From contig WPHV01000019.1 of NCBI GenBank assembly GCA_009744235.1, positions 1 to 64,000 of the forward strand: a DNA stretch of 64,000 nt, read 5' to 3'. Below are positions 36,250 to 44,339 of this stretch, piece after piece. The position numbers and the translations under genes were made by a program. This DNA comes from Gillisella vitis (GTDB lineage: Bacteria > Pseudomonadota > Alphaproteobacteria > Rhizobiales > Rhizobiaceae). The notes beneath the pieces are model-generated. The model saw only the letters and a program-made list of their open reading frames with translations, did no database searches and had not been told where the DNA came from. Position 1 is the stretch's first letter, and every line of letters begins with the position of its first letter.

Positions 36250-37865
36250 TGCGTGCCTTTGCCACCCTTCTCGACCGCCTCGTCCTGACCCCAAGCCGCA
36301 ATGCCAAGCTCAAGCTGTTGGCCGATTACTTCGCCAGCGTGCCAGACCCGGACCGGGGCTATGCGCTGGGCGTTCTGGCCGGAACGCTCGATCTGAAGAC
36401 AGTCAAACCAGCCCTCCTGAAAGAACTGGTGCTGGAGCGGATGGACCCGGTTCTCTTCGGCTATTCCTATGACTATGTCGGCGACCTCGCCGAAACCATT
36501 TCGCTGGTCTGGGACCAGGACCGCGGCGAAAAGGCCGAGATTGCCGAGCCGAGCCTTGGCGAGGTCGTGGCCCTCATGCAATCGCTCAGTCGCACCCAGG
36601 TGCGAGGCGCCGTGCGCGATCTGCTCGACCAACTCGACACGTCAGGCCGCTTTGCCTTTCTCAAACTTGCGACCGGCGGCTTGCGGATCGGGGTTTCGGC
36701 AAGACTTGCCAAACAGGCTCTTTCCGACATGTCGGGCAAGGATGTCGGGGAGATCGAGACGCTGTGGCATGGGCTGGAGCCGCCCTATGTGAGCCTGTTT
36801 GCCTGGCTTGAGGGCGGCGGAGACAAGCCCGTGCTGGCGACACCGGCTATCTTTCATTCGGTCATGCTGTCCAATCCGGTCGGCAATGGCGATCTGGATG
36901 GTCTCGATCCCGCCGATTATGCCGCCGAGTGGAAATGGGACGGTATCCGGGTGCAGCTTTCGCGCCATGGAGACACCTGCCGCCTCTACTCCCGCTCCGG
37001 CGACGACATTTCCGGGGCTTTTCCCGATATTGTCGCGGCGGCGAATTTCGATGGAGTGATCGATGGAGAACTGCTGGTCGGCGGCACCGCCCGCTCCAAC
37101 CAGCCGACCCGCAGCTTTTCCGATCTTCAGCAACGGTTGAACCGCAAGAGCGTCACGACGAAAATGCTCAGCGATTACCCGGCCTTTATCCGTGCCTATG
37201 ATCTGTTGTTTACCGGCGATCAGGATGTACGAAATCTTGGCTATGAGGCACGCCGGGGGTTGCTTGCAGAAATTGTCGAAAAAGCCCCGGCCACGCGCTT
37301 CGATCTCTCGCCGCTGATTGCTTTTTCCAGCTGGGACGAGCTGGACGCGCTGCGGCACGCCCCGCCCGATCCGGTCATCGAAGGGGTGATGATCAAGCGC
37401 CGCGACAGTATCTACCAGGCGGGACGCGCCAAGGGGCCATGGTTCAAGTGGAAAAAGCAACCGCTGAACGTCGATGCGGTGCTGATGTATGCGCAGCGCG
37501 GCCATGGCAAGCGCTCCAGCTATTATTCCGATTTTACCTTCGGGGTCTGGATGCATATGCCAGAAGGTGGCGACCAACTGGTGCCGGTGGGCAAGGCCTA
37601 TTTCGGCTTTACCGACCAAGAGCTGGAAATTCTCGATAAATATGTGCGCAACAACACCATCGACCGGTTCGGACCAGTCCGCTCGATCCGCGCCGAGCCG
37701 GATCATGGGTTCGTGGTAGAGGTGGCCTTTGAAGGGCTGAACCGGTCCACCCGGCATAAATCCGGCGTCGCCATGCGCTTTCCCAGGATTTCGCGGTTGC
37801 GGGATGACAAACTCCCGCGTGATGCCGACCTGCTGGAAACGCTGCTGCATATGCTGCCAGCATGA
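36249..37865 (+). CDS. ATP-dependent DNA ligase (repair type)
   Basis: A 538-residue ATP-dependent ligase of the exonuclease-associated class. An N-terminal helical DNA-binding domain (about 1-200) precedes the nucleotidyltransferase domain with the active-site KWDGIR (adenylated Lys). Then come YSRSGDDIS, DGELLVG and IEGVMIKRRDS, and an OB-fold C-terminus with KWKKQPLNVDAVL. It probably joins breaks in a non-replicative repair pathway. The ATG at 36249 overlaps the exonuclease stop by one base. Transcripts likely start in the divergent MerR promoter region. Confidence 0.93.
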   Translation: MRAFATLLDRLVLTPSRNAKLKLLADYFASVPDPDRGYALGVLAGTLDLKTVKPALLKELVLERMDPVLFGYSYDYVGDLAETISLVWDQDRGEKAEIAEPSLGEVVALMQSLSRTQVRGAVRDLLDQLDTSGRFAFLKLATGGLRIGVSARLAKQALSDMSGKDVGEIETLWHGLEPPYVSLFAWLEGGGDKPVLATPAIFHSVMLSNPVGNGDLDGLDPADYAAEWKWDGIRVQLSRHGDTCRLYSRSGDDISGAFPDIVAAANFDGVIDGELLVGGTARSNQPTRSFSDLQQRLNRKSVTTKMLSDYPAFIRAYDLLFTGDQDVRNLGYEARRGLLAEIVEKAPATRFDLSPLIAFSSWDELDALRHAPPDPVIEGVMIKRRDSIYQAGRAKGPWFKWKKQPLNVDAVLMYAQRGHGKRSSYYSDFTFGVWMHMPEGGDQLVPVGKAYFGFTDQELEILDKYVRNNTIDRFGPVRSIRAEPDHGFVVEVAFEGLNRSTRHKSGVAMRFPRISRLRDDKLPRDADLLETLLHMLPA

Positions 37866-37877
37866 CCATCAGGTCAT

Positions 37878-37917
37878 AAAAAAGCGGCGCCAGAACCATC
37901 ATGGTTTCCAGCGCCGC
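37878..37917 (-). terminator. Terminator of the CsbD gene (and end of the ligase operon)
   Basis: A 7-bp GC stem GCGGCGC/GCGCCGC (37884-37890 with 37911-37917) with inner pairing GAACCAT/ATGGTTT is followed on the minus strand by TTTTTT. It serves the minus-strand gene best but can also stop the ligase transcript. Confidence 0.8.
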
Positions 37918-37961
37918 ACCCGCAAGACGACATCATGTCGCCAGACTGCGGTTAGGGTATA

Positions 37962-38159
37962 TTAGTGGCGTTTGACCCAATCGTCGATCTCCCGGTCGGC
38001 CTCATCCTGGCCTTTTCCATAGAGTTCCTGCAATTTGCCGCTCAATTGTTTGCGATTACCGGCAATAACATCCAGATCGTCACCGGTCAGCTTGCCCCAT
38101 TGAGCCTGGGCCTTGCCCTTGAATTGTTCCCAATTGCCTTCAACACGGTTCCAGTTCAT
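37962..38159 (-). CDS. CsbD family stress protein
   Basis: A 65-residue hydrophilic CsbD-like protein, with the family pattern NWNRVEGNWEQFKGKAQAQWGKLTGDDLDVIAGNRKQL. Members are strongly induced in general stress responses; the molecular role is unclear. AGGAGA lies 8 bases before the ATG. A perfect EcfG promoter (GGAAC-N16-CGTT) on the minus strand at 38244-38268 is 85 bases upstream. The gene opens the stress island and is divergent from the DUF883 gene. Confidence 0.92.
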   Translation of the reverse strand: MNWNRVEGNWEQFKGKAQAQWGKLTGDDLDVIAGNRKQLSGKLQELYGKGQDEADREIDDWVKRH

Positions 38160-38243
38160 CGCGGTCTCCTCTTCCGATTGGCGATTTCAAGAAGCCCGTG
38201 CCGCCGTCAAACATCAGCGGTCCGAGCATGCTAGCATGAGATT

Positions 38244-38268
38244 AACGTCATGCAACCTTGAAGGTTCC
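38244..38268 (-). promoter_or_regulatory. EcfG-type promoter for the CsbD gene
   Basis: Read on the minus strand, GGAAC (38268-38264), 16 bases, CGTT (38247-38244). This equals the consensus for the alphaproteobacterial general stress sigma factor. Confidence 0.85.
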
Positions 38269-38350
38269 GATTATACCGATGTGGCGCGACGGTAGACGAC
38301 CGTTGACATCATGCCACGCGAGAGGGGTGACCCGAAAATAGTTGAAAAAT

Positions 38351-38375
38351 GGAACCCTTGGGCCTGAGCAACGTT
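38351..38375 (+). promoter_or_regulatory. EcfG-type promoter for the DUF883 gene
   Basis: GGAAC at 38351-38355, 16 bases, CGTT at 38372-38375; 71 bases before the DUF883 start. It probably also drives the holin-like gene behind it. Confidence 0.85.
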
Positions 38376-38445
38376 TGTTGATAGAGTTCGAGCCGCAGAC
38401 GAGATAACGGTTTGCGCAGCCTTAAAATCCAGAAGGAGTTCGTCC

Positions 38446-38745
38446 ATGGTCGATATCAATGAAGCCGTCAACGATTTGGAAGCAGAAGCACGGTCCAAGG
38501 AACTCGAAGCACAGATCGAGCAGCTCAAGCAGGACGTTGCCTCGCTGACGAGCACGCTCGCCTCCCTCGGCAGCGCAACATTGCATCAGGTCGGCGACAA
38601 GGCATCGGATGCGATCAGCTCCGCACGCAGCAGCGTTTCTGCGCTGGAACAGGATCTGGAAGATAAAATTCGGGCAAAACCGTTGCAGTCGGTGGCGATT
38701 GCCGCCGGTCTCGGCTTTATTTTCGCCCTGCTGTCACGGCGCTAA
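38446..38745 (+). CDS. DUF883 (YqjD/ElaB-like) membrane-anchored protein
   Basis: A 99-residue protein with a long amphipathic coiled-coil (about 5-75) and a C-terminal hydrophobic anchor (AIAAGLGFIFALL) ending in SRR. E. coli relatives YqjD and ElaB sit in the inner membrane and bind ribosomes in stationary phase. A strong AAGGAG box is 10 bases before the ATG. It follows an EcfG promoter and is 3 bases ahead of the holin-like gene, so the two form a small stress operon. Confidence 0.88.
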   Translation: MVDINEAVNDLEAEARSKELEAQIEQLKQDVASLTSTLASLGSATLHQVGDKASDAISSARSSVSALEQDLEDKIRAKPLQSVAIAAGLGFIFALLSRR

Positions 38746-38748
38746 TCA

Positions 38749-39183
38749 ATGTTCGGTTTGCTCACACGTCTGACACTAGTGGCCGCAGAAGGCGTGAAGC
38801 CAAGGATCGACAAAGCTCGGCGCAACGCCATCGCTGGCGCTATTGCCGGGTTTTGTTTCCTGATTGCCATCGTTGCGGCGATTGTTTCCGGCTGGATCTT
38901 CCTGGCGGCGGAGATCGGTGCTGGCCCCGCCGGGCTGGTGATTGCAGGCATCGCAGTGTTGATCGGCCTGATCACTTTAGCGACCGTCTCCATCATCAAT
39001 CGCCGCGAGGCACGCAGGCGGGCATTTCTTCAAACCGCGACGCTTGCAGCGACCGATCCACTGACCATGGGCCTGATGGGGCGTTTGCCCGGAATGCTGA
39101 AGGTCAACCCCATCGTCGGGGTCGCGGCGGTCGGCATGCTTGCCTATTTGTTTGCGCGCAGCCAGGGGATCGGCCGTAAGTAA
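38749..39183 (+). CDS. Holin-like (DUF1469-type) small membrane protein
   Basis: A 144-residue protein with two adjacent membrane helices (about 29-54 and 60-82) and a third hydrophobic stretch near 120-135. This matches the phage-holin superfamily III / DUF1469 proteins often paired with DUF883. It is not a phage gene here: no phage genes are nearby and the pairing is conserved in alphaproteobacteria (family knowledge). It begins 3 bases after the DUF883 stop without its own ribosome-binding site, suggesting translational coupling. The likely role is membrane or envelope stress. Confidence 0.8.
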   Translation: MFGLLTRLTLVAAEGVKPRIDKARRNAIAGAIAGFCFLIAIVAAIVSGWIFLAAEIGAGPAGLVIAGIAVLIGLITLATVSIINRREARRRAFLQTATLAATDPLTMGLMGRLPGMLKVNPIVGVAAVGMLAYLFARSQGIGRK

Positions 39184-39293
39184 CGGCTGAGCCTGTCGCA
39201 GTTTGTAAGTGCAGTCATACCCTCAACCGACGGCGGAACCCTGTTTCGGCGGGGCTTTTCGTCGCCTTGATTTTTACGGAAAGGACCAAATTC

Positions 39294-39806
39294 ATGGCCA
39301 AAGTTGCAGAAGTATTGAAGCCTAGAGCCCGCGACGAAAAAATCAGCATCGGACTCGAAGACGCCTACCGCGAGCAGGCCTCCAAGGATCTCTCCAAGAT
39401 TCTCGCGGCCACCTATGCGCTGACAATCAAGACGCAGGTCTATCACTGGAATGTTGTTGGTCCGCTGTTCAAGCCGATCCACGAACTGACGGAAGAGCAT
39501 TACAACACGCTGTTTGCCGCCGTCGACATTATTGCTGAGCGTATTCGCGCCCTCGGGCATCTTGCCCCGGTCAATCTGCAAAGCAGCAGCAATTTCGCAC
39601 CAAAGACTGGCGAGACCCAGCATCACGCCGCCATCGACATGGTCAAGGATCTGATCGCCGACCACGAGGCTGCCGTGCGCCAGATGCGTGAGGTCGGCGA
39701 GGCTGCCGACGAAGCTGGCGATCTGGTTACATCAGACATGCTGACAGCGCGACTGACCTTCCACGAAAAAGCATTGTGGATGTTGCGGGCGATTATCGCT
39801 TCATAA
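39294..39806 (+). CDS. dps: Dps ferritin-like DNA-protecting protein
   Basis: A 170-residue Dps. The inter-subunit ferroxidase site is visible: His51 in YHWNV, His63 in PIHELTEEHY, and Asp78 and Glu82 in VDIIAERIR. A lysine-rich N-terminal tail, used by some Dps to bind DNA, is present (MAKVAEVLKPRARDEK). It stores iron and protects DNA from peroxide in starving cells. GGAAAGGA lies 9 bases before the ATG. A GGAAC at 39235 is not followed by CGTT at proper spacing, so direct EcfG control is not supported. Confidence 0.95.
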   Translation: MAKVAEVLKPRARDEKISIGLEDAYREQASKDLSKILAATYALTIKTQVYHWNVVGPLFKPIHELTEEHYNTLFAAVDIIAERIRALGHLAPVNLQSSSNFAPKTGETQHHAAIDMVKDLIADHEAAVRQMREVGEAADEAGDLVTSDMLTARLTFHEKALWMLRAIIAS

Positions 39807-39863
39807 GAGCATTTTCAGAAAAATGCCGGAGCCGGTTTCACTGAAAAGACTGGTTTGAACAAC

Positions 39864-39904
39864 AAAAGCGTCATGTGATTTGCAAAACACATGACGCTTT
39901 TTCT
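39864..39904 (+). terminator. Bidirectional terminator between dps and nepR
   Basis: A perfect 14-bp stem AAAAGCGTCATGTG/CACATGACGCTTTT (39864-39877 with 39888-39901) has T runs in both directions, serving dps and the convergent nepR gene. Confidence 0.9.
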
Positions 39905-39941
39905 ATATTTCCCGTCACCTCGTGTGTCGTAAACACCGGTT

Positions 39942-40136
39942 TCAGGCTTTATCCGACTTGGACTTCGCCGCCTGCTCGGCAGCATCGAGCCTCTCCAGCA
40001 GGTCCAGAAAGTGATCCGGGGTCCCCTCCTCGACAAGCTCATCGTAATAGGTTTTCAAACGCGCCGCGATCATGGCATTGGCCTGGCTCTGCTTTGCCGG
40101 AGCTTTGACGGATTTCGAGGACTTTTTTTCGGACAT
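39942..40136 (-). CDS. nepR: NepR anti-sigma factor, first copy
   Basis: A 64-residue NepR. The core IAARLKTYYDELVEEGTPDHFLDLLERLDAAEQ is the two-helix block that binds EcfG or, after phosphorylation, the sigma-like domain of PhyR. The N-terminal 20 residues are lysine-rich and look disordered. The ATG at 40136 is preferred, since the longer form adds an atypical N-terminus. It lies alone, not in the usual nepR-ecfG pair, and is divergent from phyR over a 751-base gap. No GGAAC-N16-CGTT was found upstream, unlike the second copy. Confidence 0.92.
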   Translation of the reverse strand: MSEKKSSKSVKAPAKQSQANAMIAARLKTYYDELVEEGTPDHFLDLLERLDAAEQAAKSKSDKA

Positions 40137-40887
40137 GATGTCAATGCCTGCGGCCTGGAGAGGGAGCTTGTTATATGATATGCATTCTATCAAGAAATAG
40201 ATCGCAGCAAGAGCAATCCTGGTTTTTTGTATCCAAGACGGTTACAAACAAGATAATAGCACAATGTCGGGCGTGGCTTTCTTGATCTTTGTCAAATAGA
40301 GATCCGAACATTCGAACATATAAATCAACTGCATCCGATGCATTGATCCTGAACATCAGAATGAATATCGCTGCTTGTTTAAACCACTGTGGATATCTAT
40401 AGCAATTCTAGAAATCCAGGGGTTGTTGGTCGAATAAAAACCCTTTTGTCCCTACTGACCGAAAAGCCTTCAATGATTTTGGCAGGAAAGGATTGCCGCA
40501 GTATTTGCGTCTTGAACTTCACCGGTCCGCTGGCATAAGCTCGTGAGCATCATCTGATTTTAACGCCTGCCCATTCTTTTCCCAGTCTCGCGACAGTGGT
40601 TTGCCTTGCCCATAAAGACGAAAATCATTGAAGATCGTTCATCATACCCTTTGCAAATATCTCAAGCCTTTGACAGATTTGATATATTGCGATCTCTTCG
40701 AGGCGAGGACACATCAGTCTCTCTGCACCGTAATAGAGGTGCAGGTCATGAAGTGGATAGAATGGATCGATATCGACCGGCACCCCGCACGGATCGGGCA
40801 AATAGCCGGACGAAATTTGGAACTTTTTTTGGATCCCCACGTTTGCTAGCGAGTTTATGCTGCATTCGTGCAAACTGGAGAAGCTGA
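40137..40887. other. Long intergenic region between nepR and phyR
   Basis: In this 751-base gap I see no convincing gene. A 93-codon plus-strand frame at 40606-40887 has no recognisable domain and abuts the phyR start. The DNA is AT-richer than its neighbours. The only assigned element is the phyR promoter at 40819-40843. A small RNA or further regulatory sites are possible but not shown. Confidence 0.5.
40819..40843 (+). promoter_or_regulatory. EcfG-type promoter for phyR
   Basis: GGAAC at 40819-40823, 16 bases, CGTT at 40840-40843; 45 bases before the phyR ATG, implying a short leader and positive feedback. Confidence 0.9.
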
Positions 40888-41682
40888 ATGTCCCTTACCA
40901 CCCGCGTCGCTGCTCATATTCCTTATTTGAGGCGATATGCCCGAGCTGTCACGGGCTCGCAGACATCGGGCGACGCCTATGTCGCCGCTGTTCTGGAGGC
41001 TCTGATCGCCGATCTTTCGGTCTACCCCGAAGCCAGCAGTGATCGGGTTTCGCTTTATAAACTGTTTGTCACGATTTTCGGCTCGACCCATGTCGAAATC
41101 CGGCCGATGACCTCGCCTTTTGCCTGGGAAAAACGGGCCGCCTCTAATCTTCTGGCCGTTCCTCCGCGTGAGCGCCACGCGTTTCTGCTGATCTCAGTCG
41201 AAGGCTTTACCTATGAGGAAGCTGCGGAAGTGCTCGGCGTCAGCGATAGCGAATTCCGGGGTCTGTTCAACCAGGCCGCCGTCGAAATCTCCCGCCAGGT
41301 GGCAACCGACATCATGATCATCGAAGACGAACCGCTGATCGCGCTCGATATTGAGCAGATGGTGGAAGATCTCGGTCATCGCGTGACAGGCATTGCCCGC
41401 ACCCACAAGGAAGCCGTGGAGCTTTATGGCCGAACCAACCCGAAAATGGTGCTTGCCGACATCCAGCTTGCCGATGGAAGCTCCGGCATCGACGCCATCA
41501 ACGATATCCTGAAGGTGGATACCGTGCCGGTGATCTTCATTACCGCCTTCCCGGAGCGTTTGCTGACTGGCGAGCGGCCTGAACCCGCGTTTCTCGTCAC
41601 CAAGCCGTTCAATCCCGATATGGTCAAGGCACTGATCAGCCAGGCACTGTTCTTCAACGAACATGCCAAACAGGATGCCTGA
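40888..41682 (+). CDS. phyR: PhyR anti-anti-sigma response regulator
   Basis: A 264-residue PhyR. Residues about 1-138 mimic an ECF sigma factor (LPPRERHAFLLISVEGFTYEEAAEVLGVSDSE-like region 4) but lack DNA-binding ability. Residues 141-260 are a receiver with acidic pair Glu146-Asp147, phospho-acceptor Asp191 (VLADIQLADG), Thr219 and Lys239. When phosphorylated it binds NepR and frees EcfG. GGAGAAG precedes the ATG. The promoter is itself of EcfG type. An HWE histidine kinase gene follows 177 bases downstream and is its likely phosphate donor. Confidence 0.96.
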   Translation: MSLTTRVAAHIPYLRRYARAVTGSQTSGDAYVAAVLEALIADLSVYPEASSDRVSLYKLFVTIFGSTHVEIRPMTSPFAWEKRAASNLLAVPPRERHAFLLISVEGFTYEEAAEVLGVSDSEFRGLFNQAAVEISRQVATDIMIIEDEPLIALDIEQMVEDLGHRVTGIARTHKEAVELYGRTNPKMVLADIQLADGSSGIDAINDILKVDTVPVIFITAFPERLLTGERPEPAFLVTKPFNPDMVKALISQALFFNEHAKQDA

Positions 41683-41859
41683 GGGCGGGGCCATGCGATT
41701 TTGGACCGGTCTGGTTCGGCATCGCAATCAATGAGGGGATAGCGTCAAAGCACGAGGCGCCGGATAAAACGGGTCGTCATTGCGATGTTGGTGAAACTAT
41801 GCAGGCGCATGGATGCCGCGCGCCCTTGAAAGAGGGCTACCGCCGCTGGAGAGAAGCAC

Positions 41860-42855
41860 TTGGTAAATCGGTTGACATGGTTCGAACCGCAGCGTGCTGA
41901 CAGGCCCTTGCGTGAGTTCTTTATCACGGCTCTGCTGGATATTGGCGCAAGTCTGACCCTTCAGGACATGGACGGGCGCTATATCTGCATTACATCCCTG
42001 CCCCAGCGTTGGCCGCTCGCCCATGGCGAAGAACCCAGTGACGATTCGATTTTCGGACCCGAAATCGGCGCCCAGTTGCGGGAGTTGAAAGCCGGGCTGG
42101 TGGAGGCGGACCAGGGTGCGGAACTGAGTGTGGAGCCAGGCGACGATACGGTGTTTGAATTTCGCTGCCGAATGATCCGCATCAGCCCGGAAGACGTCTG
42201 CATGATGACGATCCTGGTGGACCGGACCGAGGAAAAGCGCCGTGAACGCCTATTGCGTGCGCTGTTGCGTGAAGTCAGCCACCGCTCGAAAAACCTGCTG
42301 GCGATCATTCAAAGCATCGCTTTCCAGACAGCCCGGTATTCCGGGACGCTCGACCAGTTTCTGGGCAAGTTTCGCGGCAGGCTGCATGCACTGTCGATGT
42401 CGCAGGACCTGATTACCGATTCCAGTTGGCGTGGCGCTTATTTCCAGGATCTGGTCCGCCAGCAATTGGAAAAATACGTTCCGGAAACGGCAAATCTCGT
42501 TCAGGTATCCGGTGACAATGTTCTGCTGTCACCCAATGCATCCCTGCATATCGGGCTCGCCCTGCATGAACTGATCGTCAACGCAGTCAGCCACGGCGAC
42601 TTCATCAGTCAACGCAAGAAAATCGAGGTCTCCTGTCATCAGCAATGGACACGCAATGGCGAGGAAATCAGGGTGACCTGGAACGAGCCGATTGAAACGC
42701 TGGCCGGCGAGGATCTGGAACGCGCCAGGGGACGGTTCGGCAGCACGGTGCTCGAACGTGTCGTACCCGCCTCCGTCAACGGCCATGTCGTACATCGGTT
42801 CGACAAGGAAAGCGTCTATTACGAACTGACCTTTCCAGTCGAACTGCATGAATAA
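41860..42855 (+). CDS. HWE-family sensor histidine kinase (PhyK-like)
   Basis: A 331-residue kinase with no membrane segment, so probably cytosolic. A PAS-like domain occupies about 20-125 (LTLQDMDGRYICITSLPQRW). The H-box EVSHRSKNLLAIIQSI contains His141. The N-box ALHELIVNAVSHGD and the later VTWNEP supply the His and Trp-x-Glu that define the HWE group. Such kinases phosphorylate PhyR in several alphaproteobacteria. The start is a TTG at 41860 with GGAGAG 6 bases upstream; later starts would cut the PAS domain. Signal unknown; the PAS fold could sense light, redox or a small molecule. Confidence 0.85.
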   Translation: MVNRLTWFEPQRADRPLREFFITALLDIGASLTLQDMDGRYICITSLPQRWPLAHGEEPSDDSIFGPEIGAQLRELKAGLVEADQGAELSVEPGDDTVFEFRCRMIRISPEDVCMMTILVDRTEEKRRERLLRALLREVSHRSKNLLAIIQSIAFQTARYSGTLDQFLGKFRGRLHALSMSQDLITDSSWRGAYFQDLVRQQLEKYVPETANLVQVSGDNVLLSPNASLHIGLALHELIVNAVSHGDFISQRKKIEVSCHQQWTRNGEEIRVTWNEPIETLAGEDLERARGRFGSTVLERVVPASVNGHVVHRFDKESVYYELTFPVELHE

Positions 42856-43109
42856 CTGTATTTCACGCTGCGATCCCTGACCAGGGAACCTATTCCTCTC
42901 GCCAATCTTTCGTGAGTGCGGGCTTTTGTGCGTGCGGGCTTTGTGGATGCGGATGCGTTTACACGCCGCAACATTTCACCCCGCCGCAATATGGTGCGTC
43001 GGAGACGATGCAAATCCGCTTGCGATACAATTCAAACCTGCTGCATAATCCTGTCGCGACACCATACCGGGTTGCGAGCGATTGTGCGGGAGCCATCCAT
43101 GGAGCCCTG
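42856..43109. other. Intergenic gap, kinase to metallopeptidase gene
   Basis: No gene or terminator was recognised. A GGAAC at 42885-42889 lacks CGTT at 16-17 bases, so it is not counted as an EcfG promoter. Confidence 0.5.
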
Positions 43110-44177
43110 ATGCGCCTCTTTAATTGTTCCAATTGCAGAAACATGGTGTTCTTCGATAACACCCAATGCCTGTCTTGCCATTCCCTGCTGGGTTTTCGCC
43201 CATCCGATAACGGGTTTATCGCCATTGATTCCAGCAATGCCGCTCTGATCGATGGCGTGCCGCAGCAGGGCTTTATCCGGCTCTGCGCCAATGCGCGCCA
43301 TGACGCCTGCAACTGGCTGGTCGAGGACGGTGAGGAATTTTGCCTCGCCTGCCGCCATAATCTGGTTATTCCGGATCTCTCCAGCAACGACAATCTCGAA
43401 AACTGGCGCAAGATCGAGAATGCCAAGCATGTGCTGTTTTATTCGCTCCAGCGTTTCGGCCTGCCGTTGGTCACTCGCACCGAAGCGACCCCGGACGGGC
43501 TGGCATTCGAGTTCCTGGAAGACGATTCAGCCCGCACCGGCGGGCAGCCCGTCATGACCGGCCATGATTCAGGCCTGATCACCCTGAATATCGCCGAGGG
43601 TTCAGATGCTGAGCGTGAAGCAAGGCGCGTCGCCCTGGGCGAACCGTTTCGGACCCTGATTGGACATTTCCGCCACGAAGTTGGCCATTACTACTGGAAC
43701 GTCCTGGTGCGCGACGGCAACCAACTCGCACAATGCCGGGCAATTTTCGGCAATGACGAAGAGGATTACGGCGAAGCCCTGCAACGGCATTATGCCAATG
43801 GACCGGTTCCGGGCTGGGAGGGCAGTTTCATCAGCGCCTACGCCGCCAGCCACCCCTGGGAAGATTTCGCCGAAACCTGGGCTCACTACATCCATATTGT
43901 CGATGCCCTGGAAACAGCCTACGCGTTCGGCCTGCGCACCCGTCCGATCATCGACGAACAAAACCTGACCGTGAAAGTCGATTTCGACCCCTATAAAGTG
44001 GATGGTGTCAGAGCCTTGATCGATGCATGGGTTCCGCTGACCGTCGCCGTCAACAGTATCAACCGCAGCATGGGTCAACCGGATCTCTATCCCTTTGTGC
44101 TGTCCGCGCCCGTCTTGGTGAAACTGCAATATATCCATGATCTCATTCACGGAGCCACGCATAAAGCCAGCTTCTGA
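43110..44177 (+). CDS. Zinc-ribbon plus zinc metallopeptidase-like protein
   Basis: A 355-residue protein. The N-terminus has a zinc ribbon (Cys6, Cys9, Cys20, Cys23) and a second Cys set around residues 59-81 (LCANARHDACNW, FCLACRHN). The catalytic motif HEVGH is at 189-193 with downstream acidic and His residues (HPWEDFAETWAHYIH), as in gluzincins. I recognise the family as putative zinc-binding metallopeptidases (COG4307 type) of unknown substrate. No signal peptide is visible, so action inside the cell is likely. GGAG is 5 bases before the ATG at 43110; longer forms lack similarity to the family. Confidence 0.82.
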   Translation: MRLFNCSNCRNMVFFDNTQCLSCHSLLGFRPSDNGFIAIDSSNAALIDGVPQQGFIRLCANARHDACNWLVEDGEEFCLACRHNLVIPDLSSNDNLENWRKIENAKHVLFYSLQRFGLPLVTRTEATPDGLAFEFLEDDSARTGGQPVMTGHDSGLITLNIAEGSDAEREARRVALGEPFRTLIGHFRHEVGHYYWNVLVRDGNQLAQCRAIFGNDEEDYGEALQRHYANGPVPGWEGSFISAYAASHPWEDFAETWAHYIHIVDALETAYAFGLRTRPIIDEQNLTVKVDFDPYKVDGVRALIDAWVPLTVAVNSINRSMGQPDLYPFVLSAPVLVKLQYIHDLIHGATHKASF

Positions 44178-44286
44178 GTTCGACCTGCACCGGGGAATTA
44201 TCGGGTTCCCCGGGTACTCGCAGCTGGACACCGTGATATTTTGGTCACAGCATGCCCATGTTGCCCTTCTCCCGCCAGTCCCATCA

Positions 44287-44311
44287 GGAACAAGCGAATA
44301 GCAGGGCCGTT
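44287..44311 (+). promoter_or_regulatory. EcfG-type promoter for a small exported protein gene
   Basis: GGAAC at 44287-44291, 16 bases, CGTT at 44308-44311; 28 bases before the ATG. A short hairpin TACCCT/AGGGTA (44311-44316 with 44322-44327) begins right at the expected transcript start and runs up to the ribosome-binding site. Confidence 0.85.
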
Positions 44312-44339
44312 ACCCTCTTGAAGGGTAAGGAGATTGGCC

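Noticed and set aside
36642..37850. 402-codon minus-strand frame opposite the DNA ligase
   Set aside because: Shadow of the ligase gene, whose KWDGIR motif and domain order are clear.
38749..39183. Holin-like gene as evidence of prophage
   Set aside because: No other phage genes are present, and the DUF883-holin-like pair is a normal chromosomal stress operon in this group.
39235..39263. GGAAC before dps as an EcfG promoter
   Set aside because: TTTT, not CGTT, stands at the required 16-base spacing; the nearest CGTC is 20 bases away.
40606..40887. 93-codon plus-strand frame before phyR
   Set aside because: It runs through the phyR promoter, has no good ribosome-binding site and resembles no protein I know.
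42885..42910. GGAAC before the metallopeptidase gene as an EcfG promoter
   Set aside because: No CGTT at 16 or 17 bases.
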